Of a DNA stretch of 64,000 bases, positions 1 to 9,848 are shown piece by piece. Position numbers and translations under genes: made by a program. Origin of the DNA: Bacteroidota bacterium. GTDB taxonomy: Bacteria > Bacteroidota > Bacteroidia > B-17B0 > Aurantibacillaceae. The notes under the pieces were generated by a model. That model saw only the letters and a list, made by a program, of their open reading frames with translations, made no database searches and was not told where the DNA came from. Location of the stretch: assembly GCA_029237825.1 (NCBI GenBank), contig JAQZBQ010000002.1, positions 62,001-126,000 on the forward strand, written 5' to 3'. The first letter of the stretch is position 1. Every line of letters begins with the position of its first letter.

Positions 1-2520
1 CAGGCAATAGAAAACGGGCATATCCTTAAAGGAATACTTGAGGTGGACGAAAATGTAACGCCTTTCATTTTAAAAAAACTTGGGGTAAATCAAACTGTTT
101 TTTCCAAGACGGTGGAAGCAATTGTGAACTCTTATCCCAAAGTGAGTGGCGGACAACCTTATTTGTCTAACTCTGCAAACCAGGCAGTAGCTAAAGCTAC
201 CAATTACCTTAAAGAATTCAAGGATGAGTATGTATCGATTGAACATTTGTTGCTGGGAATATTAGCGAGTAACGATTCTGTTTCGCAATTACTAAAAGAT
301 AATGGAATCAAAGAGAAAGAATTGAAAGCTGCTATTAGGGATCTTCGCAAAGGATCGACGGTAACCAGCCAGTCTGCCGAAGAAACCTATAATTCATTAA
401 ACAAGTACGCCATAAATTTAAATACGCAGGCGCGAAATGGTAAGTTAGATCCAGTGATTGGCCGTGACGAGGAGATTCGAAGAGTGTTGCAGATTTTATC
501 ACGTCGAACCAAAAATAATCCAATTCTTGTAGGTGAACCAGGTGTTGGAAAAACTGCCATCGCAGAAGGCCTTGCTCATCGGATCATTTCCGGGGACGTT
601 CCGGACAATTTAAAATCCAAGCAGGTGTATGCGCTCGACATGGGGGCTTTAATTGCTGGAGCGAAGTATAAAGGGGAATTTGAAGAACGACTAAAATCTG
701 TTGTTAAAGAAGTTATCGGAAGCGACGGCGACATTGTTCTTTTTATTGATGAAATTCATACGCTCGTGGGTGCTGGTGGTGGTGGTGAAGGCGCCATGGA
801 TGCAGCTAATATTTTAAAACCTGCCCTGGCGCGTGGTGAATTGCGTGCAATTGGCGCAACGACTTTAAATGAATATCAAAAATATTTTGAAAAGGATAAA
901 GCCCTTGAGCGCAGATTTCAAAAGGTGATGGTGGAAGAACCCTCTGAGGAAGATGCAATTTCGATTCTGAGAGGAATTAAAGAAAAGTATGAAGCGCATC
1001 ACAAAGTTCGGATTAAGGATGAAGCTATTATTGCGGCTGTTGAGTTATCACAACGTTATATAAGCGATCGATTTCTTCCGGATAAAGCCATTGACTTAAT
1101 GGACGAGGCGGCCTCCAAATTAAGGATGCAGATCAATTCAATGCCAATTGAGTTAGATGAGCTTGAAAGAAAGATCATGCAACTGGAAATTGAACGTGAA
1201 GCTATGAAGAGAGAAAATGAAGATGCTAAAGTTGAATCTCTCAACCAGGAACTAGCGAATTATAATGACAAGCGAATTGCTCTTAAAGCAAAGTGGCAGA
1301 GCGAAAAAGAAGCTATTGAAGGCGTTCAAAAGGTTAAAGCTCAGATCGAGGATTACAAACAAGAAGCGTCCAACTATGAAAAGCAGGGTGATTTTGGGAA
1401 AGTCGCGGAGATCAGATACGGCAAAATTCAGGAGGCGGAAGCGAGGTTGAAAGGACTGGAAGAAAAATTAAGCGAGGCTAAAGCCAGTGGTTCCCAGCTA
1501 TTGAAGGAGGAAGTAGATAGTGAAGATATTGCAGATGTAATTGCTGCCTGGACAGGAATACCGGTATCGCGTATGCTGCAAAGTGAACGTGAGAAGCTTT
1601 TATTGCTTGAAGAAGAACTTCACAAACGGGTTGTTGGCCAGCACCAGGCTATTGAAGCGATTGCAGACGCGGTTAGGAGAAGCAGGGCAGGGTTGCAGGA
1701 TGCGAAGAAACCTATTGGTTCATTTATTTTCCTTGGAACAACAGGTGTTGGTAAAACCGAACTAGCAAAGGCACTGGCGGATTACCTGTTTAATAACGAA
1801 AACGCTATGACCAGGATTGATATGAGCGAGTACCAGGAACGCCACGCTGTGAGCAGATTGATTGGTGCCCCTCCAGGATATGTTGGATTTGACGAGGGTG
1901 GTCAGTTAACAGAAGCAGTGAGAAGACGACCTTATTCTGTTATCTTGTTGGATGAAATTGAGAAAGCCCACCCGGATGTTTTCAATATACTGCTTCAGGT
2001 ATTGGACGATGGTCGTTTGACGGATAATAAAGGTAGAACAGTTAATTTTAAAAATACCATCATTATCATGACCTCAAATATAGGGTCTCATTTGATACAG
2101 GAAAATTTCGACACGCTTGACGAGTTTAATAAAGATGAAGTTTTGGCAAAAACAAAATCGGAAGTATTTGAGTTATTGAAGAAAACAATCCGTCCGGAAT
2201 TTTTAAACCGTATCGACGAAGTGATCATGTTTGAACCATTGAACAGGGATGACGTAAATGATATCGTGAAAATTCAATTTAAGCAGATTGCTGATCGTTT
2301 AGCGGATCAAAATATAAGAATCACTGCTACTGACGAAGCTATTGATTGGCTCGCACAGTTGGGATACGATCCGCACTATGGTGCAAGACCCGTGAAAAGG
2401 GTGTTACAGAAGAATTTATTGAATGAATTATCTAAGCAATTATTGGCAAATACCATCAATAAAGAGAAGGAAATTGTCATAGATATGATTGACAATAAAT
2501 TTATATTTCGGAATAAATAA
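1..2520 (+). CDS. clpB: ATP-dependent disaggregase ClpB (5' partial)
   Basis: Hsp100 disaggregase that works with DnaK to pull polypeptides out of aggregates in the cytoplasm. The reading frame is open from base 1, before any start codon; the GTG at 43 is internal because the preceding codons ([11 protein letters not shown]) fit the Clp N-terminal repeat. About 20-30 residues lie off the window. Visible in order: Clp N domain, first AAA+ module with Walker A GEPGVGKT (near nt 535) and Walker [10 protein letters not shown], the charged coiled-coil middle domain (about nt 1130-1500), second AAA+ module with Walker [10 protein letters not shown] (T where P is usual) and Walker [11 protein letters not shown], and a C-terminal small domain with YGARPVKR. 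The long middle domain separates ClpB from ClpA and ClpC. Followed by an intrinsic terminator. Confidence 0.97.
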   Translation, partial: QAIENGHILKGILEVDENVTPFILKKLGVNQTVFSKTVEAIVNSYPKVSGGQPYLSNSANQAVAKATNYLKEFKDEYVSIEHLLLGILASNDSVSQLLKDNGIKEKELKAAIRDLRKGSTVTSQSAEETYNSLNKYAINLNTQARNGKLDPVIGRDEEIRRVLQILSRRTKNNPILVGEPGVGKTAIAEGLAHRIISGDVPDNLKSKQVYALDMGALIAGAKYKGEFEERLKSVVKEVIGSDGDIVLFIDEIHTLVGAGGGGEGAMDAANILKPALARGELRAIGATTLNEYQKYFEKDKALERRFQKVMVEEPSEEDAISILRGIKEKYEAHHKVRIKDEAIIAAVELSQRYISDRFLPDKAIDLMDEAASKLRMQINSMPIELDELERKIMQLEIEREAMKRENEDAKVESLNQELANYNDKRIALKAKWQSEKEAIEGVQKVKAQIEDYKQEASNYEKQGDFGKVAEIRYGKIQEAEARLKGLEEKLSEAKASGSQLLKEEVDSEDIADVIAAWTGIPVSRMLQSEREKLLLLEEELHKRVVGQHQAIEAIADAVRRSRAGLQDAKKPIGSFIFLGTTGVGKTELAKALADYLFNNENAMTRIDMSEYQERHAVSRLIGAPPGYVGFDEGGQLTEAVRRRPYSVILLDEIEKAHPDVFNILLQVLDDGRLTDNKGRTVNFKNTIIIMTSNIGSHLIQENFDTLDEFNKDEVLAKTKSEVFELLKKTIRPEFLNRIDEVIMFEPLNRDDVNDIVKIQFKQIADRLADQNIRITATDEAIDWLAQLGYDPHYGARPVKRVLQKNLLNELSKQLLANTINKEKEIVIDMIDNKFIFRNK

Positions 2521-2530
2521 GCAGAATGAA

Positions 2531-2569
2531 AACAGGAGCTTCCATCGTGCGAAGCTCCTGTTTTTTTTC
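2531..2569 (+). terminator. Intrinsic terminator after clpB
   Basis: A 12-bp perfect stem (2531-2542 paired with 2551-2562) with an 8-nt loop runs directly into a row of T residues, 11 nt after the clpB stop. It may also stop leftward transcription from the convergent PrsW-like gene. Confidence 0.9.
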
Positions 2570-2578
2570 TTTAATGAG

Positions 2579-3940
2579 TTAATTAGTTTGACCTGGTAAT
2601 TTTATATACACCAGGTCAATTTTTTTTAGCTGTTGATAGGCAGGCCTTTCGTTGGATTCTGTGTCGGGTGTTTTATTTCCAAGAAGGAAAGCAACCGGAA
2701 ACTTGTGGTTAAGATCGGTAAGTCGAGTGGTTTTTGGTTTCAATATATACATTTCACTTCGCGTATGTTCCTCATCAAAAATTTCAACCAGGTAAGTGAC
2801 AACATCATCCTTCAAAAAATATTTCTTAATGAGTTTTGCAGGTCGCTGTTTTTGTAGAGGCGAATGCGGATCAACCGGACAAATAAATATATCCTTTCCG
2901 ATATACCAGAGAAACCTGAATTCCTTTTCGTTTTCACCTCGGATCTTAATCGGTAAACCAAAAAACAGGATATCTTCATTATCATTTTTAGTAATATGAA
3001 AAGGTAATTGCAGTTTAACGGTAAGGTATTTTCCTTTATTAATACGTAGACGGCTTGTTGTAAGGGCCACAATAATTAGTAGAAATCCTTCGTTCAATAT
3101 GTTTTTGAGAACTACCGTACTAGCATACCATAAGTTTTTGTAATAAAACGCATATCCAAATTCAATTAATAGGATGACGATATACCACGTGAAAATGGTC
3201 GTGTAGAGTTTAGTAGTAGATGCTATTTTTTCATAATTAAAGTAGGGTGAAAAGTTGATGCAATTATTAATCATTTGCATCCAGAAATTAATTCCAATTA
3301 AGTATATGATACTCGATAGTAAGGGAGTTAATGGGCCCAAGAACATTTGCGTAAGAAAGAAATCGAAAAGGCCGTGAGACATTACAGCCAGGCTGATGCC
3401 AATTATTGAATTGGCGTAGGGATTTCCCTTCTTAAAAATTTTCGTTCTGTAAATGCCATACACGCATATACTTGTGTTTATAATGTGTACGAGGCTGCTG
3501 ATGTACGTGCGTCCGGTGATGATTTGTGAGCCGTAGTTATGATAGTAGATATAGTTTTCACGGACTGAAAATCCCAGCGCTACAATGCCTGCAAACACGA
3601 GGTAATCTATGGGTTCATTGATTCTGTTCTTCAGTATTCTTAAAGCAATAAATACACCTGCCAGTTTTGTCAGTTCTTCGGCCAGGCCAACACCAAATAG
3701 CGAATAGAGAAAGTCGTTGGTGAATTCACCATTAAAGTTCAAGCCAGCTCTACCCAATAGATAATAAATCCATAATGTTAATCCCGGCGTTAAAAAGCCA
3801 ATAATAAATGCAATAACAACGTCACGTGTGCGTTCCCCTTCAAGTAAATCTATCCTCTTGAAATAATTAAGCCAAAGCATGGCGCCCGCTACCGAGCCCA
3901 GGATTGGAAATATCAAATAGATCTGAATGGCAGTTAGCAT
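2579..3940 (-). CDS. PrsW-family intramembrane metalloprotease
   Basis: Predicted multi-pass membrane protease of the PrsW/CAAX-protease (ABI) superfamily. The first ~300 residues hold about eight hydrophobic segments. They carry the family signatures in order: EELTK (the EExxK box), GFSVREN in the following helix, a histidine in the next segment, and HGLFD. The last ~150 residues are soluble and strand-rich and match nothing I recognise. At 453 residues it is longer than B. subtilis PrsW, mainly through this tail. Bacillus PrsW cleaves an anti-sigma factor; no sigma or anti-sigma gene is nearby, so the substrate here is unknown. The ATG follows almost directly on the dnaA terminator, so it probably has its own weak promoter or relies on read-through. 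Confidence 0.8.
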   Translation of the reverse strand: MLTAIQIYLIFPILGSVAGAMLWLNYFKRIDLLEGERTRDVVIAFIIGFLTPGLTLWIYYLLGRAGLNFNGEFTNDFLYSLFGVGLAEELTKLAGVFIALRILKNRINEPIDYLVFAGIVALGFSVRENYIYYHNYGSQIITGRTYISSLVHIINTSICVYGIYRTKIFKKGNPYANSIIGISLAVMSHGLFDFFLTQMFLGPLTPLLSSIIYLIGINFWMQMINNCINFSPYFNYEKIASTTKLYTTIFTWYIVILLIEFGYAFYYKNLWYASTVVLKNILNEGFLLIIVALTTSRLRINKGKYLTVKLQLPFHITKNDNEDILFFGLPIKIRGENEKEFRFLWYIGKDIFICPVDPHSPLQKQRPAKLIKKYFLKDDVVTYLVEIFDEEHTRSEMYILKPKTTRLTDLNHKFPVAFLLGNKTPDTESNERPAYQQLKKIDLVYIKLPGQTN

Positions 3941-3946
3941 AGGTTT

Positions 3947-3981
3947 AAAAAAAAATCCCTCAGCTGATAGCTAAGGGATTT
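3947..3981 (-). terminator. Intrinsic terminator after dnaA
   Basis: On the minus strand an 8-bp outer stem (3974-3981 with 3953-3960) and an AGCT/AGCT inner stem with a 3-nt loop lead into nine T residues. It lies 20 nt past the dnaA stop. Confidence 0.88.
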
Positions 3982-4000
3982 AAAGGTTGTCTGGGGAAAA

Positions 4001-5431
4001 TTAGTTATTAATACTGATTTTTTTATCTAATTCCTCGATGTATGCTTTAAAGCGTTTGTCGGTATCCATTAAATTATTTACTGTGCGGCAGGCATGTAAA
4101 ACAGTCGCATGGTCTTTTCCTCCACAATGCATACCAATCGTTGCTAAGGATGACTTAGTCATGCATTTTGCAAAATACATGGCGATTTGACGTGCCTGAA
4201 CTACTTCGCGTTTACGCGTTTTAGATTTCATTAGATCAATATTCAAATCAAAGTAATCGCAAACCACTTTTTGGATATAGTCAATTGAAACTTCGCGAGC
4301 AGTTGATTTAACAAACTTGTCAATCATTTGTTTGGCTAATTCCAATGTAATCGTCTTTTTGTTTAACGATGATTGAGCTAATAATGAAATAAGAGCGCCT
4401 TCTAATTCACGTACGTTAGATGTGATGCTATAGGCCAAATATTCACACACTTCTTTAGGTAACTGAATCCCTTCATTGTACACTTTCTTTTCAAGAATGG
4501 CAATACGGGTTTCTAAGCCAGGTGTTTGTAAATCTGCACTTAAACCCCATTTAAAACGAGATAATAGCCGTTGTTCAATTCCCTGCATTTCAACCGGGGC
4601 ACGGTCGGCTGTTAAGATGATTTGTTTTCCTAACTGATGCAAATGGTTAAAAATATGAAAGAAAACATCCTGGGTTTTTTCTTTTCCTGCCAGGTATTGA
4701 ATATCGTCAATAATTAACGTATCGATCATTTGATAAAAATGAACGAAATCATTTTGATTATTATTTTTAATGGAATCAATGAATTGGGCAATAAATTTTT
4801 CAGACTGAACATAAAGAACCGTTTTGTTTGGAAAATTCTTTTTAATGTCAATACCGATTGCCTGAGCTAAGTGTGTTTTTCCTAAACCAACACCTCCGTA
4901 CAATAACAATGGATTAAATGCTGTTCCTCCTGGTTTTTGCGAAACCGCGTACCCGGCCGAACGGGCTAAACGGTTACAATCACCTTCTACGAAATTATCG
5001 AAACAATAATTTGGATTTAACTGAGATTCAACAGAAACCTTTTTCAGGCCAGGAATAATAAATGGATTTCTGATTGACCCACTATCAATTGGCATCGATA
5101 CAGGGTTGTTTCTTAAATTGGTATTGATGTTTGGAACTTTAAGCATCACAGCCTTTTCAGATTTGCCTGTTCCATTGTCCATCACAATGCTGTATTCAAT
5201 TCTACCTTCCGGGCCTAACTCTTTACGAATTACTTTTTTAATGATGGTAATGTAATGTTCTTCCAGCCATTCATAAAAAAACTGAGAAGGTACTTGAATG
5301 TTTAATACGTTGTCTTGAATTTTGATTGCTTTAATCGGGTCGAACCAGGTAGCAAAGTTTTGAGGACTTACATTATCTTGAATTACTCTTAGGCAATTCT
5401 TCCACACGGTTTCGGCTGTCTTTTCCTTCAT
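4001..5431 (-). CDS. dnaA: Chromosomal replication initiator DnaA
   Basis: AAA+ ATPase that binds DnaA boxes, opens the origin and loads the helicase. 476 residues. Domain I (about 1-85) begins with the VWxxCL-type helix and carries NFxTWFDPI; domain II is a variable linker (about 86-140). Domain III has Walker A GGVGLGKTH (179-187), Walker B LIIDDIQ and the sensor segment LLSRFKWGL. Domain IV (from about 365) ends with the box-recognition helix containing GKDHATVLHACR. A Bacteroidota-type promoter lies about 60 nt upstream and a terminator follows, so it appears monocistronic. The short upstream region shows no cluster of DnaA boxes, and dnaN, recF and gyrB are not adjacent, so dnaA does not by itself mark oriC here. 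Confidence 0.98.
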   Translation of the reverse strand: MKEKTAETVWKNCLRVIQDNVSPQNFATWFDPIKAIKIQDNVLNIQVPSQFFYEWLEEHYITIIKKVIRKELGPEGRIEYSIVMDNGTGKSEKAVMLKVPNINTNLRNNPVSMPIDSGSIRNPFIIPGLKKVSVESQLNPNYCFDNFVEGDCNRLARSAGYAVSQKPGGTAFNPLLLYGGVGLGKTHLAQAIGIDIKKNFPNKTVLYVQSEKFIAQFIDSIKNNNQNDFVHFYQMIDTLIIDDIQYLAGKEKTQDVFFHIFNHLHQLGKQIILTADRAPVEMQGIEQRLLSRFKWGLSADLQTPGLETRIAILEKKVYNEGIQLPKEVCEYLAYSITSNVRELEGALISLLAQSSLNKKTITLELAKQMIDKFVKSTAREVSIDYIQKVVCDYFDLNIDLMKSKTRKREVVQARQIAMYFAKCMTKSSLATIGMHCGGKDHATVLHACRTVNNLMDTDKRFKAYIEELDKKISINN

Positions 5432-5488
5432 AGTATTAAATAAGTTATTAAGTATATAGTGTTTAGTGTTATTAACAAGTTCGAGTTT

Positions 5489-5519
5489 GTAAATATATAC
5501 TGATTATTTAATCTCACAA
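5489..5519 (-). promoter_or_regulatory. Candidate dnaA promoter
   Basis: The minus strand reads TTG, then 19 nt, then TATATTTA, which is 7 of 8 to the Bacteroidota -7 element TAnnTTTG at the canonical spacing. It ends about 58 nt before the dnaA ATG. Assigned by motif only. Confidence 0.6.
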
Positions 5520-5570
5520 GGAAAAATCAGATAATTAATTCAAGAATATTTTCTTTTCACTCTTGCTTTT

Positions 5571-6500
5571 TTAAATTTTTCTATTATCTGAATTATGTGA
5601 AATTTTTTTCTTACCATGAGAGAAATATACATCCAGTTTTCCCAGGCAAATTCCTGCCCATCCTACTTGTGTAATGTGGATTGGTTTACCCGCCCGATTG
5701 GTTAATTTTACAGGGTGTTCGAGAAAGGTGTGCGAATGTCCGCCGATAATCAAATCAATGTTTTCTGTAAGAGGAGCCATGCTGATATCGCTGATTTTTT
5801 TATCGTCTTTAAATCCTAAATGTGATAACGCAATTACATAATCACACATCAAATCATGTTTTAAAAGTTTCGCTGTTGCATTTGCAATCGGTAAAGGATT
5901 TTGATAGATTGTTTCCTGGTACATTTTCTTATCAACAAGTCCCGCAAGTTCAACCCCATACCCTAACACTCCTATTTTAATTCCTTGTTTTTCAAAAATT
6001 TTGTAGGGAATTATTTTATTATGCAAACTGGTGTTTGAGAAATCATAATTGCAATTGATAAATGAAAAACTGGCATGCTCCATTTGTTTGGTAATATTGT
6101 CAATGCCTAAATCAAAGTCATGATTCCCAATTGTAGTAGCATCATATTTCATCAGACTCATCAACTTGTATTCCAGTTCTCCACCGTATAAATTAAAGTA
6201 GGGTGTGCCCTGGAAAATGTCACCAGCATCTAGTAAGAGGACATGATCATTGGCTTTTCTGATTTCTTCTATAACCGCCGAACGCCTTGCAAAACCGCCC
6301 TGATTGGCATATTTGGGATCGTTTTTCGGAAAAGGCTCTATTCGGCTATGAATATCGTTTGTATACAAGATGGTTACTTTTGTGAGGTCTCTGGCACTTA
6401 ACAATTCCTTTGAATAGGCTGGAAATCCGGCTATTACCGCTGAAGTACCTATAAAATATTTTATGAAATCCCGTCTATTTTGAAACTTGAATTCGGCCAT
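5571..6500 (-). CDS. 5'-nucleotidase N-terminal metallophosphatase domain protein
   Basis: Calcineurin-like phosphoesterase corresponding to the catalytic half of UshA/YfkN-type 5'-nucleotidases. Metal-site motifs in order: NDIHSR, DAGDIFQG, GNHDFD, LSHLGF and GGHSHTF. The N-terminus has a twin-arginine pattern (NRRDFIK) followed by a hydrophobic stretch, suggesting Tat export to the periplasm. It stops after ~309 residues, where classical enzymes continue into the substrate-specificity domain; that domain is encoded by the gene just upstream, which overlaps this one by 26 nt. The two products probably assemble into one nucleotidase. Substrate cannot be read from sequence. Confidence 0.88.
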   Translation of the reverse strand: MAEFKFQNRRDFIKYFIGTSAVIAGFPAYSKELLSARDLTKVTILYTNDIHSRIEPFPKNDPKYANQGGFARRSAVIEEIRKANDHVLLLDAGDIFQGTPYFNLYGGELEYKLMSLMKYDATTIGNHDFDLGIDNITKQMEHASFSFINCNYDFSNTSLHNKIIPYKIFEKQGIKIGVLGYGVELAGLVDKKMYQETIYQNPLPIANATAKLLKHDLMCDYVIALSHLGFKDDKKISDISMAPLTENIDLIIGGHSHTFLEHPVKLTNRAGKPIHITQVGWAGICLGKLDVYFSHGKKKISHNSDNRKI

Positions 6501-7227
6501 CTAACTGAGGTTTTATAGTTTGATCCATTTTAGTTATGTCTTCGCAATAGTTAATTATCATATTACGCAGCAACACGTTGGTAATTTTTCGCTCTTTCGC
6601 GTTTTTAAAAAAGGTATAGCTGTCGCCTCCATTGGCTAAATAGTCAGATGTTACCACCCAATAATCTTTGAATTTATCAAAGGGTTTTCCTTTCACTGAA
6701 ATATTACCAGCCTTCGATTCACTGATTGTTAAACGCATTCCTCCAACCGGAATGCCTCCTTTTTCTGCAATTTTATCACACATATCTTCAAATTGAGAAC
6801 CTGATAATTTTAATAAAACTACTTCGTTATCAAAGGGCATTAATTCAAAAATATTCCCGATGGTTATATTTCCTTTTGGCAGAGAATTCCTAAGACCTCC
6901 TTTATTGAATACAGCTACATCCAGCATTGATGAATCATTGCCAAGTAATTTTTTAGTTTCATAAATTACCGCATCACAAAAAAAATTCCCAAGGGTACTT
7001 TCTAAATCTCCTTTCACAAGAGCTTCTTCACTTTTGGCTATTACCGCATACATTTGTTCGTCATGCCTTTTTTTATAGGGAGCCATCATTTTATAAACAG
7101 AACTATCTATCTTATCTGAGTTTACAAGGATGTTAGAATCAGAAAGCGAATAAACAGATGTTTTTTTGGAACAAGCAAATAAACTGATAGCGGCTGAAAA
7201 AAACAGTATTTTTAGGGAGAAATTCAT
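6475..7227 (-). CDS. 5'-nucleotidase C-terminal domain lipoprotein
   Basis: Stand-alone substrate-binding half of a 5'-nucleotidase. A signal peptide ends in the lipobox LFAC, so it should be lipid-anchored. Family features include FFCDAVIYETKK, the segment FNKGGLRNSLPKGNI, FELMPFDNEV and the C-terminal GGDSYTFF. It is the first gene of a two-gene leftward operon and overlaps the metallophosphatase gene by 26 nt, which suggests translational coupling. The gene order (C-terminal domain first) is reversed relative to the single-chain enzyme. Confidence 0.87.
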   Translation of the reverse strand: MNFSLKILFFSAAISLFACSKKTSVYSLSDSNILVNSDKIDSSVYKMMAPYKKRHDEQMYAVIAKSEEALVKGDLESTLGNFFCDAVIYETKKLLGNDSSMLDVAVFNKGGLRNSLPKGNITIGNIFELMPFDNEVVLLKLSGSQFEDMCDKIAEKGGIPVGGMRLTISESKAGNISVKGKPFDKFKDYWVVTSDYLANGGDSYTFFKNAKERKITNVLLRNMIINYCEDITKMDQTIKPQLDGRIQVSK

Positions 7228-7272
7228 GAAGGGAAATAAAAAATCACTCTTTAAAGATAAGATATAATTTGC

Positions 7273-7686
7273 ATGATTAAAACAGAAACAACGTTAAGGG
7301 TGCGTTATGGAGAAACAGACCAGATGGGCTTTGTATATTACGGCGTATACGCCCAATACTATGAGGTAGGCAGAGTGGAAGCTATGCGCACTTTAGGATT
7401 TAGCTATCGTGAAATGGAAGAAAGCGGTGTTTTAATGCCGGTTATTAATTTAACCATTGATTATAAAAAGCCGGCCCGTTATGACGATGAAGTGAGAATT
7501 GTTACTACTGTAAAAGAAATGCCGGGCGTACGGATAACATTTCATTACGAATGTTTTAACCAGGAAAATCAATTATTAAATAGAGGGTCGGTTACGCTAG
7601 TCTTCATTGATAAAAGTAAAAATAAGCCGATGCTCCCGCCTCAATGGTTCATGGACGGTTTTAAAAAAAGATTTGATACGAATTGA
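7273..7686 (+). CDS. Acyl-CoA thioesterase, YbgC/4HBT family
   Basis: Small hotdog-fold thioesterase hydrolysing acyl-CoA or acyl-ACP. 137 residues, the usual length. The active-site segment ETDQMGFVYYGVYAQYYE has the Asp of the YbgC/4-hydroxybenzoyl-CoA thioesterase family, and FxDYxxPARYDD-like spacing follows. It is divergent from the 5'-nucleotidase operon across a 45-nt gap. The natural acyl substrate is not predictable. Confidence 0.88.
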   Translation: MIKTETTLRVRYGETDQMGFVYYGVYAQYYEVGRVEAMRTLGFSYREMEESGVLMPVINLTIDYKKPARYDDEVRIVTTVKEMPGVRITFHYECFNQENQLLNRGSVTLVFIDKSKNKPMLPPQWFMDGFKKRFDTN

Positions 7687-7710
7687 GTTTAGCAGAGTAG
7701 GGATAAAAAT

Positions 7711-8562
7711 TCAATACCTGATTTCACATCCAGGTAGCAAGGCTTTTAATTCTTCCAGATACTCTTTAGAAAAATTGTTACCCCGAACATCAAGCAGAGT
7801 TAGGTTTTCGAGTTGGCAAATGGTATCCGGTAGTTTTTGTAGCTGATTGTTTTTTACGGAAAGCAGCCTTAATTTTTTTGCCTTATAAATTTCAAACGGT
7901 AAAGTTCTCAAATGATTGGCATCCAAAACAAGTACTTCCAGGTTTATGAAACGTTCAAAATGTTTTGTAAGGTAAAAAATGTTTGTATTGGTTAAGTTAA
8001 GATAATTGACATTAGGGATTTTAAAAATTTCTTTCGGAAAACTATCCAGGACGCAATTCTCGATGGTTACGTCTTTTAAATTTTTCAAATATTTAAATGT
8101 ATTAGGGAGTTTCAATGTATCATTGGTAGAAGAAATTTTAAATGTTTTTAGCTTGTTCAGATAAGCAATGTTGGCAGGAATACTATCGATTTTGCTACCG
8201 AAAAATTCGAGGTAGTTTAAGTTTCCAAGTTTTTTGAGATCCGGAAATTCCGCAAATTCATTATTATAGCTGGAAAAATAGACGAGGTTATGCAGGCCCT
8301 CAAATCCTGGCGGGTATGAATTTACTTCATTTCCACTAAGCCGTAACGCTTGTAAATCCTTTAATTTGCCAATTTTTGAATACAATTTAGGTTCCAGTTT
8401 TTTATAACTCAAATCCATTTTATATACGCCGGTTTCGATCTCGAGTGCTTGTTTTAAGTCCGTATATATGCGTGATCCAAAAGGGCCGTACTTATCAAAC
8501 TCGTTAGGTTGCGCATCGGTTAAGTAAAAGGCAAAAATAAAAAGGATGCAAAAACGTATCAT
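7711..8562 (-). CDS. Secreted leucine-rich-repeat protein
   Basis: 283 residues with a cleavable signal peptide (about 1-17) followed by roughly nine leucine-rich repeats of about 23 residues, with patterns such as LQALRLSGNEVNSYPPGF and LRLLSVKNNQLQKLPDTI. No catalytic motif, transmembrane helix or T9SS sorting domain is seen, so it is probably a periplasmic or surface protein-binding scaffold. It converges on the thioesterase with a 24-nt gap. Partner unknown. Confidence 0.8.
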   Translation of the reverse strand: MIRFCILFIFAFYLTDAQPNEFDKYGPFGSRIYTDLKQALEIETGVYKMDLSYKKLEPKLYSKIGKLKDLQALRLSGNEVNSYPPGFEGLHNLVYFSSYNNEFAEFPDLKKLGNLNYLEFFGSKIDSIPANIAYLNKLKTFKISSTNDTLKLPNTFKYLKNLKDVTIENCVLDSFPKEIFKIPNVNYLNLTNTNIFYLTKHFERFINLEVLVLDANHLRTLPFEIYKAKKLRLLSVKNNQLQKLPDTICQLENLTLLDVRGNNFSKEYLEELKALLPGCEIRY

Positions 8563-8672
8563 GTTTCGATTTTAACGAATATACAATTTTTTTATCAGGC
8601 GAGATAGCGTTATGGATTTAAATTAATTTCATTGCCAATTCATTACCTTTACTTTAATTTTTTTTAATACCC

Positions 8673-9848
8673 ATGGGCCCTCTACAGGAATTTATTTCTC
8701 TAATAAAAACGTCTCTTCTCGAAAAAACGTTTGTACGATTGAATTTGGCAAATTATCATGGCGCTATCGATGGGCTAAAAAAGTGTGTGGTAAAAAGAGT
8801 GATTATACAAAATGGTGATAAATTAAGCTTCACGTATAGGCACCAAACAAAGGACATCGTTAAAAATTATTCCTGCAACGAGGGTGCGCATTTGGTTGAA
8901 GATTGGTTGGCGAGAAATGAATTTAAAGCCGCAACCCTTTTCACAATTAACGGGGATACACTTCTTGAAATCCGTGCCGGAAAAGTATTTCTAAAGAGAA
9001 ATCCTGCGACGTTTACAGAAATGCCGTCTTTAGAACATAATTCCATTAAATCCCGATTGATCAATTCAAACGGTAAGCCATACCTGGAAATGCTGAAAAT
9101 TACTGATTCAAAAGGGTTGGTTTTTAATCATTCTCAGGATAAATTCAAACAAATTAACCGTTACGTTGAAATTTTAAGTCCATTGCTAAAAGAACTCAGT
9201 TATGTTGCTCCGCTAAAAGTAGTGGATATGGGGGCAGGAAAAGGTTATTTGACGTTTGCTTTGTATGATTACCTGAATCATGTTTTAAATTACCCAACGC
9301 AGGTTGTTGGAATTGAATACCGGAGCGACCTCGTTGAATTATGTAACGACATTGCTGACAAATGCAGGTTTAAGGATTTGATTTTTAAGCAGGGAACAAT
9401 AGCAGAATATAACATGCAAGCTACCAATGTTCTAATAGCACTTCACGCATGCGATACAGCTACCGATGATGCCATTTTTAAAGGCATTCAATCGGGTGCT
9501 GATCTGATTGTAGTCGCACCTTGCTGTCACAAGCAAATACGAAGGGAAATTGAGAAGAGTAAAACTAAGAATGACCTGGATTTTTTATTGAAGCATGGTA
9601 TTTTTTTAGAGCGTGAAGCAGAAATGCTTACAGACGGATTGCGTGCCTTATTTTTGGAATATGCCGGTTATTCCACCAGGATATTTGAATTTATTTCTGG
9701 TGAGCATACGCCAAAAAATGTGATGATTGTAGGACAGAAGAATCCGAAGACAGAATTGCAAAAGGAGGAAATCCTGGTTAAAATTAAAAAATCGAAAGCG
9801 TATTTCGGAATAAGTCAACACTACCTGGAAAATTTAATGGGTTTGTAA
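8673..9848 (+). CDS. Class I SAM-dependent methyltransferase (Methyltransf_32-like)
   Basis: 391-residue cytoplasmic protein. A poorly conserved N-terminal ~160 residues precedes a Rossmann methyltransferase domain with the SAM-binding motif VVDMGAGKGYLTFAL, an acidic motif II (VGIEYRSDLVE) and the signature LIALHACDTATDD ... VVAPCCHKQI typical of the GSTCD/Methyltransf_32 group. Members are often annotated as possible RNA methyltransferases but the target is not known. Its stop codon directly abuts the stop of the convergent gene at 9849. Confidence 0.8.
   Translation: MGPLQEFISLIKTSLLEKTFVRLNLANYHGAIDGLKKCVVKRVIIQNGDKLSFTYRHQTKDIVKNYSCNEGAHLVEDWLARNEFKAATLFTINGDTLLEIRAGKVFLKRNPATFTEMPSLEHNSIKSRLINSNGKPYLEMLKITDSKGLVFNHSQDKFKQINRYVEILSPLLKELSYVAPLKVVDMGAGKGYLTFALYDYLNHVLNYPTQVVGIEYRSDLVELCNDIADKCRFKDLIFKQGTIAEYNMQATNVLIALHACDTATDDAIFKGIQSGADLIVVAPCCHKQIRREIEKSKTKNDLDFLLKHGIFLEREAEMLTDGLRALFLEYAGYSTRIFEFISGEHTPKNVMIVGQKNPKTELQKEEILVKIKKSKAYFGISQHYLENLMGL

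Noticed and set aside
5432-5570. Chromosome origin beside dnaA
   Set aside because: No cluster of TTATCCACA-like boxes is present in this short AT-rich gap, and dnaN, recF and gyrB are not adjacent. dnaA is often away from oriC in Bacteroidota.
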